Source: Enoplolaimus lenunculus (lineage: Eukaryota > Nematoda > Enoplea > Enoplida > Thoracostomopsidae). From it: a stretch of DNA of 64,000 nucleotides. The position numbers and the translations under genes were made by a program. The DNA is taken from positions 1 through 64,000 of the forward strand of contig JASANG010001414.1 of the NCBI GenBank assembly GCA_030248215.1, in the 5' to 3' direction. Positions 12,321 through 23,833 of the stretch are shown piece after piece (position 1 is the stretch's first letter; each line of letters starts with the position of its first letter). The notes beneath the pieces are model-generated. The model did no database searches, was not told where the DNA came from, and saw nothing but the letters and a program-made list of their open reading frames with translations.

Positions 12321-13439
12321 CGTACTCGCCAGGACTATACGGTATAAAATGAAATTGTGTTGTACGCGACGCTGCAACAGGAACATCTGAAATAAAACAT
12401 AACATAAAAAAGAATGTGGGCAGGGGATCATGTTAAAGTTACATAAACTTAAAGTTTAACCTGATTTTATTATTAACTCGAATTTTTTAGCAGATGCCTA
12501 AACCATTTCTATCATTTCGATAGGATTGGGGGCCCATGTATAGAACAGTGCCGGATCGTTTTACGGAGGGGCTATAATAAAGTCAGTTTAAGCTTTAGAC
12601 TATTTTTTTGCTTAGGCTTAGGCTTAGGCTTAGGCTTAGGAATATGCTTATACTACTGTTGCGGCCCTGTTCTATACATGGGACGGATTGTGCTATGCTT
12701 TAATGTTCCGCGTGCCGCAAAAAAATTATCTGAAATTTTCCAACCACAAAATTTCAATTCATCAGTTAAAGTTTAAATTTTACAATTGATCTGAGTGTTA
12801 AAGTTTTGAAACAAACATTCAAAAGGTGTGAGTGAAAAACTTATTGCTAAATAACAATCAGTGGAAACGTGCGTTTGTCAAAACGACTAAATGTATAATT
12901 CTAAGATTGACATATGACAAAGTATAAAAATCTTCAAAACTATGGCGAAGAACATGTATATGTCGTAGGTCAATCTGCTATTCATGCCAATTACCAATTG
13001 GCCTAGGCCAATCTGCTATTCTGAGCAAATAGTACATTGGTCTAGGCCAAATAGCGATTGTAAAATGTAGCAAAACAACAGTGATGTAAAACAAGCGCTG
13101 ATTTGTTTAAGGGATTGCGTCTGCTTAAATAATCAAATTTGATTGGCCTATTATATTAATAGCAGTTTAGCCTAGGCGAAACTGCTATTACTCAAAATAG
13201 CAGAATGGCCAAGGCCAATTAGTAATTGGCCTGAATAGCACATTGGCCTACGATATATAAAATAGCCAAGAAATTACTTAGCTAAACTTACGGAAAGAGT
13301 CAATATCCATGTCGTTGCGAAATCTTCGTTTTCCGTTTCGATTGAGAAACCAATTCGCATCAAACGCCAAAACCATTATGTTTAAACTTATTAGTAAAAT
13401 AGCGACAATTGTTAACAAATTTAACGTTTTAATTTTCAT
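12321..13439 (-). CDS. neuropeptide precursor gene A (two exons visible, 3' part not found)
   Basis: Exon 1 (13439 down to 13292) starts MKIKTLNLLTIVAILLISLN, a strong signal peptide. It continues ...VLAFDANWFLNRNGKRRFRN and ends at donor C|GTAAGT in phase 1. Exon 2 (12386 down to 12321; acceptor TTTTATTTCAG, donor G|GTAAGT) continues in phase with HVPVAASRTTQFHFIPYSPG-EY, again ending in phase 1. The Gly-Lys-Arg after FDANWFLNRN is the classical signal for cleavage and C-terminal amidation, so a secreted amidated peptide is predicted (inference). I do not recognise the peptide family. No stop codon follows exon 2 before the donor, so at least one more exon should lie at lower coordinates. 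The intron contains a family-1 element and a family-6 element. An alternative reading is a non-neuropeptide secreted protein. Confidence 0.62.
12531..12684. mobile_element. family-1 TTAGGC element with 8-bp target duplication
   Basis: GGCCCATGTATAGAACAGTG left end and GGCCCTGTTCTATACATGGGA right end. Flanks GGATTGGG/GGATTGTG match at 7 of 8. The interior has four consecutive TTAGGC units. It lies in the intron of neuropeptide gene A. Confidence 0.9.
12963..13254. mobile_element. family-6 inverted-repeat element (TCGTAGG...CCTACGA)
   Basis: Tips TCGTAGGTCAA and TTGGCCTACGA. The arms carry several AATTGGCCTAGGCCAAT and CTGCTATT words in inverted order, with an internal ACAACAGTGATGTAAAAC core. 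A second copy, interrupted by a family-1 element, lies at 31049-31512. Confidence 0.75.
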
Positions 13440-13507
13440 TTTTACTATGACAGTCGCTTACTCTCGTACTGTTACACACTGCTAAAATATTTGTGCATTG
13501 GTTTACT

Positions 13508-13774
13508 CACTAAAAATATGCTTAAAATTAAGTAAAACTGTTGCCGAATTAAGCGCCGGTTTTACTTATTATGGTGCTTGGCAAAGTTTTACTTAATTTT
13601 AAGCAAATACAAAATTCTTAGTTTTACATTTACTTAATTAATCAGCAAATATGACAGCAGTAGTTTTACTTATTTACATTATTTCTGGAAAGATTTACTC
13701 AATATATATTTAGCACACTTTTACTTAAAAAAGTGAAATATAACTAAAGTATTTTAAGTAGAGTGTTTTTACAT
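13508..13774. mobile_element. inverted-repeat element, TAAAAATATGCTTAAAATTAAG type, copy 1
   Basis: The left arm ACTAAAAATATGCTTAAAAT is inversely related to the right arm (TTTTAAGTAGAGTGTTTTTA). The copy at 21504-21766 is collinear along its whole length, including GGTGCTTGGCAAAGTTTTAC. Confidence 0.7.
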
Positions 13775-13881
13775 GGTAACAAATTTTGCTTTCAAATATT
13801 AACACCAAAATTTAGTATGCTAATTTGTTTTTCTTTGGTTTTATAAACACCCAACTGTCCTGGTTCGTAAAATATTAATTT

Positions 13882-14079
13882 GGCCAATGTAAAGGACAGG
13901 GGCGGAACCGTATTATAAGCATATTCCTAAGCCTAAGCCTAATCGTAAGAATGAGCACAATTCCTAAGCCCAAGCCTAGGCCTAAGTTTAAGCCAAGCAA
14001 AAAAAATTAGTCTAAAGCTTAAGCTTACTCTATTGCTGTCGCACCGAAAAACGTTCCGCTCCTGATCTTTACATGAGGT
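13882..14079. mobile_element. family-1 TTAGGC element with 8-bp target duplication
   Basis: GGCCAATGTAAAGGACAGGG left end and CCTGATCTTTACATGAGG right end; flanks ATTAATTT/AATAATTT match at 7 of 8. CCTAAG blocks are separated by CGTAAG-AATGAG. Confidence 0.85.
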
Positions 14080-14248
14080 AATAATTTAGGTAAGGTATTT
14101 CGACTGTTGCCGTTTTTTTCAAATGGCGTGTCTTTTATATTATTATCGCTTGGGAAAATAGGAACAAAGCAAACAGTTGTTTGAATACTGGCTAACAAAC
14201 TTTCATCATTTGTTGCAACTCATATGCGTTTTGTGCTTCTGTCGCGCA

Positions 14249-14407
14249 CGTAGCCAGATTGGTGCAGGGGGTTGAGAAGTAAGCCTCTCTCGACGATTTG
14301 TTGGTCTGCCTAGAAAATTGTCAACCTTGCTTGTAAGTCGTCGAAATACCTTGTATGCCCATCCTGAACCGTTTTTAGCCCCCTCCCAGCAAGGTTAACT
14401 GGCTACG
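14249..14407. mobile_element. CGTAGCCAG inverted-repeat element, copy 1
   Basis: CGTAGCCAG at the left and CTGGCTACG at the right. The interior shares TTGCTTGTAA and AGCAAGGTTAA with the neighbouring copy at 14583-14750. Confidence 0.65.
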
Positions 14408-14582
14408 GACCTAGCTGCTGTTGATATCCATGATATAAAAAATGATTGTAATACCGAACGTAATAAAATACAATTACCGCGCAAATCCGAACCAGCAGCT
14501 ATCTCAGATCATTAGGGCCTAATGCCATTTTAGCATGAGCATGTGGTTAAGCGGTTTTAACTTCACAAGACTTAATAGTATG

Positions 14583-14750
14583 CCCGTAGCCAGCTCACCT
14601 TGCTAGGGGCGTTAAAAAATTTTCAGAAGGGACATTCAAGATTTGTTCAATGAGTTACAAGAGTTACAAGCAAGGTTAAAAATTCTCTAGGGGGGGGGCA
14701 AAATTTTGCAGGGGACTCCGCCCCCTGGCTCCCACCCCTCTGGCTACGGG
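14583..14750. mobile_element. CCCGTAGCCAG inverted-repeat element, copy 2
   Basis: Tips CCCGTAGCCAG and CTGGCTACGGG are perfect inverted repeats. The interior is GC-richer than its surroundings, with a G9 run and GGGGACTCCGCCCCC. A diverged relative may be present near 26080-26220. Confidence 0.7.
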
Positions 14751-15192
14751 TCCGCTCACAAGTAACATTTTTCTAAGGGATGCCAAGATATTTTGTCGCC
14801 TGAAACCAACTTAAAAAGTTATGTTTATTAAAAACCCAACCCGCAACAATCATAACTGGAGCCAGCTGCATATGTATTCCACATACCGTTTATTGACAGA
14901 CACATTTTGTAAACATGTGCGCGAACTAGCAAGATGGAACAACTAACAACGCTAACGACGCTACTAAGAGACACAGGAACGCAACTGGGGGTGGCTGACC
15001 GGGGCGCCCCTGCGTACATCTCTACCCTCCCTGGCTGAATGTTTTCTCGATAGTAATAAAAGAATTTTGTGTTAAAATAATTTCCATGGTCATCTGGAAA
15101 TGTTCTTGCTCCGTCTGTTAGAATAAAATCGTTTATGCAGTACTTTATTTATTATGAGACTTTAGTCTGACCAGTAACACATTGAAGTAAAC

Positions 15193-15399
15193 GGCCCATG
15201 TAAAGATCAGGGGCGGAATGTTTTTCTGTGGGACTAGAATAGAGTATGCTTAAGGTTCAAACTAATTATTTTGTCTGGCTTATGCTTAGACTTAGGCTTA
15301 GGCTTAGGAATCTGCTCATTCGTACGCTTACGTTTAGGCTATGGCTTAGGCTTAGGAATATGTTTATAATACTGTTCCGCCCTGTTCTTTACATTGGCC
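15193..15399. mobile_element. family-1 TTAGGC element with exact 8-bp target duplication
   Basis: GGCCCATGTAAAGATCAGGG left end and CCTGTTCTTTACATTGGCC right end, flanked on both sides by AAGTAAAC. The interior stays in hexamer register (CTTAGG, AATCTG, CTCATT, CGTACG, CTTACG, TTTAGG). Confidence 0.95.
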
Positions 15400-15732
15400 A
15401 AGTAAACCAAAGCTTCATTTTGGATCTATATATACGATTATTCATATATCGAGCTTACCCTGGTTTTAATTAAAAGGAACAATAAAATTATCTGTTTTTA
15501 GATCCCCTCTAAGCAATTCCAGGGTTAAATACCTTTGATACAGTGCAAAAATCCAACTAAGCGTCCATGCACGCACTTAATACCGCTAAATATACGCATT
15601 TTAGACATTTTATTGGACTCAATTTGACAGAAATATAACTGATTAAACCCGTCGAAAGCTGTCAAAGGCTCGAAATACGATATTTTAAGAGTAAAATCGT
15701 GAACGAACTGTTCTGTCTTTGTTAAAAAGTAG

Positions 15733-15938
15733 GGCCAATGTAAAGAACAGGGGCGAAACTGTATACGCATATTCCTAGGCCTAAGCCTAAGCGTAAGCCT
15801 AAACCTAAGCGTAAGGATGAGCATATTCCTAAGCATAAGCCTAAGCCTAAGCCAAGTAAAAAAATTCAGTCTAAAGCTTAAGCTTACACTTTTCTAGTCC
15901 CACAAAAAAACGTTCCGCCGCTGATCTGTACATGGGCC
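15733..15938. mobile_element. family-1 TTAGGC element with 8-bp target duplication
   Basis: GGCCAATGTAAAGAACAGGG left end and CTGATCTGTACATGGGCC right end; flanks AAAAGTAG/AAAATTAG match at 7 of 8. Confidence 0.9.
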
Positions 15939-17839
15939 AAAATTAGGTATTGGAATTATTAAACAGAAGATGTCGCAATATCATGTTATAGTTACCACTT
16001 GTCACTGTCATATATTCAAATCTACCTTGAGAGTCCACATGTGGAAAAAAGCTTTCAAACTGCAGACGTTTTAGTTTGGATTTTAGAGCAATTAATTATA
16101 TGAAATTAGATTACTTTCTCAACCCAGCTGATCGGTTAACATTACTAATTCAGAAAATTTTGAATTTATTGCTAATTTAAGAATGAAAGTGCTAAAACAT
16201 CATGGTATTTGGTTACATAATATGTTGGTTAGGGATGAAGTTTGGATCTTAGACGTAGGTGTTTGTTAACGATTTGGCATAAGAAATTGTATTAATTTTA
16301 GATTACAGTAATTGCTAGAGAAGCAAAAATGTTGGTATATCCGCATATTTTAATGCGGGTAATTTTTAAATTTAAATTTATGTTAATTTGCTTAAACTTC
16401 AGATAAATCTAGAGCAATAAATATCAAATGTTATAGTAGTCAAGGTTGCATATAACGGGGCATGAGATCACATGTTACCTCCCGAAACTTCTGCAGACGT
16501 GATGAAAAATGTTCATTTTTAGGACTTATATTAATAACCTGCTAGATTCTAGGGAACAACAATTATATATTTTGCTCGCTGTAATGCATAGAAGATTTTA
16601 GCCTTGCGATTTAAGCTCCTAGAAATGCCAGTCCTAATAGCCGTACATAAACGTGGAGCCATTTCCATTTTAGTCTATTAATGAAATGCTTTTGTGTAGA
16701 GCCCAACGGGGTGCGTTTATCCCGTGTAATATATGCTGTACTATCATCAATCAACGTAAATCTCGTGACAATTGAAAAAATTAAAACCAAAACGAAGTAA
16801 GAGCTGAAATCAACAAAATGTGCGTAGGTCACCGTTTGTTAACCGAAAAATTGTTTGCAATTTACTACTAAAAGTAATCGGATTTTAAAATTGTTTGAAA
16901 TGATTAGGTAGTCATTTCGTATAAATAGATTTGACACAGATTTCGTTTTAGCTATGTGCCCGTATTCACAAATGTAGGTATATTGCAACTATCATCAGTT
17001 AATAATAGGGTTTCAAATTCAATAACTATTGCACGTTGTTGAAGTTTAAATTTACTACAGGAGTCGAGCAAAATATGTGCGAAAAATGTGCTGATTTTTG
17101 AACTTCAGAATTCAGTGGTTATAAGGCCGATAACCAACTGGCGATAGGTACTACACACATTTGAGAATACGGGTCTTGGTTAAAGTTAATCGTTTTCCCG
17201 AACAAATATTTTTCATTTCAATTGTAAGCCATTTGAATCTAGGACTCAAACCCCTTTCGGATGGACACCCTTGTGACGTAGACATTGAGTGTATGCTGCC
17301 TAGCAATAAATTTAGGGTTTCCGGATTTGTCTGAAACGTTTGTTTCTAAAGTCTCGTAAAGTGACTCCAAGAGCAAGTCTACAGTTTAATGATATTGCAA
17401 ATACGATATTAAACTAATTATCAAACTTTTATATAAAACAAGCCTTTTTCCTGCTGTCTAAAATAACTAAATCCGTTAAAAAATATAACTCGCGCTGTGT
17501 ATATCATTTTACACCACGAAATATTTTTAATACAAGTGATTCTTTCAGTAGATCGCAAAATCAACCGGTTGCACGGGCAAAATTAAATTATATACAGTGT
17601 ATCCTGGCCTGTAAATGGTTTAGGGATTTAAAAAAAGAGCCCCGAACAAACGTAATGATATGTGCAGCTGGGTCTCAAAACGAAGGAAAATCTGTTGCGC
17701 GCTATGCTAATGAGCGCAATTCTATAACTGCATTTATTTCGCATGGAATGTTAAATTTTACAAATTAGTGAAAATTATATTTTGGAACCTGGAAAGCTTT
17801 AAATTGAAATCAGATGTTCTTTTGGTAAATTTCAAAAAA

Positions 17840-18036
17840 TAAGCCTAAACACAAGCCTCACCCTAAGCGTAAGGATGAGCCTATTCCTAAGCCTAAAAGC
17901 GTAAGGATGAGCCTATTGCTAAGCCTCAGCTTAAGCCTACGCCTAAGCATAAGCATAAGCAAAAACGTTAGCGTAAGCTTAGCTGATTATTACAGCCCGG
18001 CAGAGAAACGTTCCGGCCCTGTTCTTTATATGGGCC
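17840..18036. mobile_element. family-1 TTAGGC element, left end lost
   Basis: CCTAAG/CGTAAGGATGAGCC blocks occur twice, followed by a good right end GGCCCTGTTCTTTATATGGGCC (last bases at 18036). The left terminus is not recognisable. Confidence 0.75.
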
Positions 18037-18269
18037 GAAGAGTGCAAGATAACTGTTGAAGACGCTGAAATAGTATTAATCACTTTAATAGTAAATGATA
18101 TAAAAAATTATTTAACGACACTTTAGTGGGTGGGACACACCTTCATGCGCACGAACTGGGTAATAAACTTAGACATGAACAAACTATATTTTGCCTGAAA
18201 ATCATAATATAGCCACCGCTAGCTATGCAATTAATGACTTTTCATCTGTACAATTTTGAAATTCAAATT

Positions 18270-18536
18270 TTAACACTTTCTCACATGAATATTTGCAATT
18301 TCACATGAAATGCAATTTCAAGGGAGATTCGAACCCCAGTCTCACGAGTGAGAGGCGTTTACGATGCCAACTGAGCTATAGGAGCTTGACACTCGAGCCC
18401 GAGGGGGCTCTCACGTCTTGTGGAGATTTTACACTGCACATATAGGTTATAACTGAAACACTGCTCACAGTGTGTATTGCTCGTACTTTATTGTATTTAG
18501 TTGCTCATAGTATACTCTATGAGTGAAACTGTTAAA
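18270..18536 (-). mobile_element. family-5 element with tRNA-like Pol III promoter, copy 1
   Basis: The ends TTAACACTTTCTCACATGAA and GAGTGAAACTGTTAA are inverted repeats. On the - strand a tRNA-like segment (18387 down to 18322) has an A box (TAGCTCAGTTGG) and a B box (GGTTCGAATCT), as in a real tRNA. It is followed by no terminator-like tail. The same tRNA-like unit sits at the same relative place in the copies at 27623 and 40499, so it belongs to the element rather than being a functional tRNA gene. Confidence 0.75.
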
Positions 18537-19452
18537 CCGAATTTTCATTCGAACTCTTTTTACCTCCGGGTTAAAATTTAGCAATCCATACCACCACCAC
18601 CAAGAGCTATTCTAAAATATTGATTATTAAAAGTGCCACTACGATGCCGCCATGACTACTCTTTGTACAGCTGTATGTATTTCAAGGGCTAATCTTTGTG
18701 CAATAAAACGCTGAGTTTAGCTGGCGTTGTGCGTTCTATCACAAGAATTTACGAATTTTAATTTAAATAGCTTTGGACTGTGTCTTCTCCTTTTTCCAAA
18801 ATACCTATGGTTTTGCTTGTTATATTGTTAGTACATTGTTCACAGCAAATGTACTGGTCGTATAGTCGCCTATTAATGCTTGAATCACTGCGACTTTGAG
18901 AAAGCATTTAATCAGTGTTGTTACTTACAAAAACAGCCGTTTCGGCCCAACTTGTGTGCTACGTTAACAATAAATCTTCTATCATTACTGGTCAGATAAC
19001 AGACCATTGATACGGCCTTTAGTGAGCGAAACTACGAGTAATGCTTCATCGGGCGGCCGAAACTGCAGTCGTACTCTAGGCGCAGAGGGTAGCGAGGTGC
19101 CGTTGGCCAAAGTTGCTGGAATGGAGCTTACTAATTGGCTGCACAAATGTGCTATAAGAGCACAGAGCTAATTTTGACGTTATTTGACTTAGCACACAAG
19201 CTCGAATGGTAAAATTGTTAAAATGGTTACAAACAAAAAATATGCCATCAAATTGCGTCAAGTTAGCCGCTAAAGGTGGAGTATCGCGTATTGTATATCT
19301 TCGGTATTTATATGCATCTGAGTCTATAGTTTAAAAATTCTAACCTAGAATATGCAAAAACTTTAATGAAAAATATTTTTCCATATTCAACACACATATT
19401 TCTTTGATAAGGACCGCGAGCGAAAACAGGAGCCAACGCCCGAGGGCGGTGA

Positions 19453-19701
19453 GGCCAATGTAAAGAACAGGAGCGAAACAATATTATAAGCATATTCCTA
19501 AGCCTAAGCCTAAGCCTAAGCCTAAGCGTAAGAATGAGCATATTCCTAAGCCTAAGCCTAAGCCTAAGCCTAAGCGTAAGAATGAGCATATTCCTAAGCC
19601 TAAGCCTAAGCCTAAGCCAAGCCAAAAAATTAGTCTAAAGCTTAAGCTTACTCTTTTCTAGTCCCACAGAAAAACGTTCCGCCCTTGATTTTTAATGGGC
19701 C
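19453..19701. mobile_element. family-1 TTAGGC element, exemplar copy with 48-bp higher-order repeat
   Basis: GGCCAATGTAAAGAACAGG left end and TTTTTAATGGGCC right end, flanked on both sides by GGCGGTGA (exact 8-bp duplication). The interior repeats a 48-bp unit starting at 19490, 19538 and 19586. Each unit is eight hexamers: five CCTAAG, then CGTAAG, AATGAG and CATATT. It is the clearest case of an interior built wholly in the register of the TTAGGC telomere hexamer. Confidence 0.96.
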
Positions 19702-20818
19702 GGCGGTGACAAAAACTTTCATCAGAAATGGTAGAAATCAGCTCAGCATAATTAACCATTTTTTCTACGATAAATAGCTGAACAACAGCGAAGATGGCAA
19801 ATAAAACATTAATTAATTGCAGCAATTTTTAGTATAAGCACCAATTGGCAGCAAATAACATTTAATTTACTCCTGTCATCATCGCAAAAAATATCACTGA
19901 AATTTATAGCATGGTAATGCTTGTCCCGTGTCGTTTAGTTTTTGCTCCAAAGACTAAAGCTCTGATGATTTGCTTAATATTCAGTTGGTTAATGGTTCGG
20001 ATCAGGGGTTTAGCCAGGAGGTGTCGAAGATCAAACCTATTCGCTTTGCGACTTTAGTCCTGGAGTTGTTAGGAGTTTTTTCAGCTGATAAAACAAGCAA
20101 CCGGCTTTTGTAATTTTTATAGGACGTGACCCGATCCAAAATTCTGCTTATGTCCATGGTTCGGATTACTTTTCTGCGAACGAAAATGATGAAACTTCAG
20201 GAAATAACAAGTATTAATGATCTAGCTTATATTGTTAAACCTTATCCCACGCCTAAATCACTGCGCAAAGCCTGATCAACACTAGATACGTAGTCAAGGA
20301 AAATGTTTCAGTCTGGGTATTACCGGATATCCGATTCCATTTCCGGTAAAACCTAGTGTCCGTTTCCGTTTTCGTGACACCCTAGATCTCCGATCCGTAG
20401 AGCGATAAGTTTTTTGTTTCAGCGCAGCCGGAATATAACAGATACCTATAACAGAAGTGGACTATTGCACGCCATCTACTCTAAACCAATGTTAGTTTTA
20501 AATACTGGCAGAATCTCTGTTCGCTTTAACGTTACCTTGAGCGATTAACCAATCGATACAGCGCAGATTAACTAAACCGAATTTAAAAATAGTTTAATTG
20601 TCACTCGTTCCGACGTTCAGGCAATATTCGCAGTAAAAGCCTTCAAAATTACCGGTCGCAACAAATATCGATTATTAGTTGCATCCAAAATGCACTCAAG
20701 AACGGTAATACGAAAGTGAAAACTTGCTCTAGCGTTTTAGGCAAATTTGCTAACACTTAAACCGTTCCAGATTTCAGAGATCAAACGATACTTCGGTTGT
20801 TAATATTTCTCACTGTTT

Positions 20819-20840
20819 GAGACGGCCTGGAGGCCGTCTC
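20819..20840. other. perfect hairpin, 10-bp stem
   Basis: GAGACGGCCT and AGGCCGTCTC are separated by GG. No downstream T-run or gene end makes it a terminator; it may be a remnant of an inverted-repeat element. Confidence 0.6.
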
Positions 20841-21503
20841 TATTAAAAGCAGTTGATGTTTCGGGGTGTAAATTTTACCAAATTTGCAAAACGAAAAGAC
20901 AATAATTCCAGCTTACTTAATGAAATTTTGGTTTTCTAAGGTAAATGAAAGTTGCCAAAATTCTGCTTTCAACAACATGGAAAACAACTGAAAATTTTCG
21001 AGGGTTCATTCATAAGTGACCCCGTTAAATAAGCCCTATTTGTCCCCCCTGATTTTGAAAAACCTATTTTTGATCTTGCTGTGTTTACCATCAAGGTGAT
21101 TTGCATATTTTGAAGTAAATATGCACAATGCACGTTTGTACTTTGTTTATATGGAAAACACAAATCCACAGTACATTGTACACAAAATTTTGTCCTGGTC
21201 GGATGGCCGAAGCCGAATGGACAAGACAGTTGACTTAGGTGCTAGAGGCTATTAGTTAGGCATTTTCCGTGAAGTCTCACCGTCTTAATTATTGAGGGAA
21301 ACTTATATGGATTCCTAATTATAAGAACTACAAAAACTGTCATTTCTCGCCATTTGGCGTTTTTTGTCACTATCCATTTCGGTACTTTACTTAATGACTA
21401 TTTGTCAACAATTTATGTCTTATTCTTGATGTATATTATTTTTGCATATCTTATTTTTAAATTAAAAAATTTATAGCCATATGCAAAAACGTAACAAGTA
21501 CTC

Positions 21504-21766
21504 ACTAAAAATATACTTAAAATTCAGTAAAACTTGCTCATTTAACTGACGGTTTTACTTACTATGGTGCTTGGCAAAGTTTTACTTAATTGTAAGCAAA
21601 TACAAAATTGTTAGCTTTATATACATTTACTTAATTAATTAGGAAATGACATCAATAGTTTTACTTATTTACATTATTTAAGCAAAGATTTCCTTAATAT
21701 TTAGTACACTTATACTTAAAAAAGTTAATAAAATATAAAACAAAGTGTTTTAAGTAAAATGTTTTT
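21504..21766. mobile_element. inverted-repeat element, TAAAAATATACTTAAAATTCAG type, copy 2
   Basis: Collinear with the copy at 13508-13774. The left arm ACTAAAAATATACTTAAAAT is inversely related to the right arm TTTTAAGTAAAATGTTTTTA. Confidence 0.7.
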
Positions 21767-22740
21767 ACAGAGATCGGACGCACGAAAAATGATTTGCATT
21801 ATAAACAGGAGCCCCAGTATGTGGTTATATTCAAATTCTGAATAGAAAATGTGTAGCACCCAAAGTTTGAGCCAATAACTAATTACAGAACTTTAGTGAT
21901 AATATCTGTAGGAAACATTAATTAATTCTAATTCTACTCTGGTAACTTTTTGCAGTCACATGTTACTAAAATTTGTAGGTTGCACAATTTCAGGTTATAC
22001 TGTCTCCATAAATTTTAGCGAATTGTTGCGGAAGGGTTACGCGATAAATTTAACATTTTAAGCGGTTTGGAACAACTTAGGTTCTGTAAGAATTTTTGAA
22101 AAAGCGGGCAGTTAAACGTTACTACAACACGATAAACAGATTTCTGATTAGCTATCGAAGCTGCATTTTGGCAGCGGACAGGCTAACGAGAAATGTTTAA
22201 ATAATTTGACGACAACCTACTCATAACACTCTGTTTACATATATATACTTCGTGGAAATTTCTGACGTATATTGCGAGACTCGATGGGCCGGCCACATTA
22301 ATTGTCTATTGTGGCTATAAACTCAATAGATTAAGGAAAGAAGAATGTAGTATTTTCTGGACGTTGATCTTACCCCGTCTCCATTGCCGCTTTTAGAGGC
22401 TGCTTGTTATTCGTCAAGTTTGTTGCAAAGATTTTCACAACGTTAACATATACTGTTATGCAAATTTTATTTCAGCCAACATCATTTAGTTGATTTTGAG
22501 TCTTCGAGCTACTTTGTATATATGTATGTATTTATCTATGGATGCAACTTCCACAATAACACGTAATCATTCAAAGTTCAATACCCACACTGCCTAAAAG
22601 TTGTCTAGAACGCATGCTATTGTTGCAGAAGCACAACATCGTATTTGGACAGTAAACTGAACTCTTTCGGTAAACTTTTTCGCCATTTATATTTTCTATT
22701 TCACCTGACATCGCATGTCAAGCTTTTGATTCCCCTAATA

Positions 22741-23188
22741 CTGTAGTGACCCGATTAAGAGGAACGACTGATATTTATTTGGCCTCTCAAGAGGGTGCGC
22801 CTCTGTTATTCGGTTACGGACTGTTACTTATTTTTAACCGCCTTCAGCCGCTCTTCGTTACTGATATATCAGGTATTGCTACTATCCGTCGAATTAAACG
22901 TTTTTTTCTTTTGTGTCAATAGCTTGAGAGATAATGCAAGGTTTATACTTAGGAAGGTACTTTCAAAAGTTAAGTACACTTTAAAGTTTCGAACTCAAGT
23001 TTATTTGGAGCTGCAGTCATTTATGCGCTACAACTACGGATAATTGACATTTATGGACTCTAATTAGGGTTTAGGAACTCTATCCGCTTACGGACTCTTA
23101 TTAGCGATACAGACTCCTATTGATTGGGACTCAAAATGGAAACCCCCATCTTATTACCCAAACCAACCTCTTATTCGGGTCACTACAG
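22741..23188. mobile_element. family-3 element (CTGTAGTGACCCG...CGGGTCACTACAG), copy 1
   Basis: Tips CTGTAGTGACCCGATTAAGA and TTATTCGGGTCACTACAG, flanked by TA on both sides. It is 448 bp long, with internal repeats of ACGGACTC and no coding capacity; the open frame inside is incidental. Confidence 0.85.
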
Positions 23189-23705
23189 TATGTATATATT
23201 AATTATTAAACAATGGTGAAACCCAGGATTGTGGTTAAAAGCTTAAATTCTTATTTTTGAGTGCGCTTAGGCCGGCGCTAAATGCAATCATTTTTTCGCT
23301 CCTGAACCACAAGTTAATGACAAAGCTTTCGATATAAAATACTCAACTACTCAACTGACAAATATTATCAAGTTGCAATTTTAAATTTAATTTAAAACAC
23401 TTGAACTTCATTAGAAATTAAAATCACGTATCATCACTAATAAAATCACAAAACTGGTCGATCAAAACAACTTCAACTTTATAGCGTTGAGTAAAGATAA
23501 TTGAAAAATGGCATCGACTGCCAAGCCGTTCAAATCACAAATTCACGTTTATAATTTAGCTTGGAGTTCGTTTTCCAAACCGCACTGGCACACGTGCACG
23601 TTTTTCAGAGTCGTCTAAAATAGGCAAAAAAACGCAACAACAACAACAACAATAAACGTGTGTTGCAAATTAATGAAGTGAAGACTTGCGTAAAATAGCA
23701 ATAAA

Positions 23706-23802
23706 ATGAACGTTGCAGACCGAATTAGGATGTTGGGTGGGTCCGATGATCGCTGGCAGATGCAAATTGGTGCCATACACGCCATCGCTTTTATCACAAA
23801 AG
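23706..23802 (+). CDS. possible first coding exon of an unidentified gene
   Basis: ATG at 23706 opens a 32-codon frame, MNVADRIRMLGGSDDRWQMQ..., that ends ...AIAFITK at a GT donor in phase 1 (AAAG|GTATTA). The composition looks like real protein (an amphipathic helix) and a family-3 element follows directly. No matching downstream exon was found, and I do not recognise the product. Confidence 0.28.
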
Positions 23803-23833
23803 GTATTAAAATCAAACTTTATATTAATTAGTA

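Larger units (their letters stand above)
13440..23705. other. gene-poor tract
   Basis: AT-rich DNA with the elements listed separately and no gene I can support. A - strand frame at 16611-16832 starts with a hydrophobic stretch (FVLVLIFSIV) followed by TRDKR and could be a secreted peptide exon; it lacks a convincing splice context. A perfect 10-bp-stem hairpin, GAGACGGCCT-GG-AGGCCGTCTC, lies at 19-20 bases before 20840. Confidence 0.45.

Noticed and set aside
18322-18387. Functional tRNA gene on the - strand
   Set aside because: A and B boxes are present, but the same unit recurs at the same place in three copies of a dispersed element and its arms are not fully paired.
19308-19625. Arg/Leu-rich repeat protein frames (LRLRLRLRNMLILTLRL) here and at other family-1 copies
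   Set aside because: They are translations of the TTAGGC hexamer array inside transposable elements, not genes.
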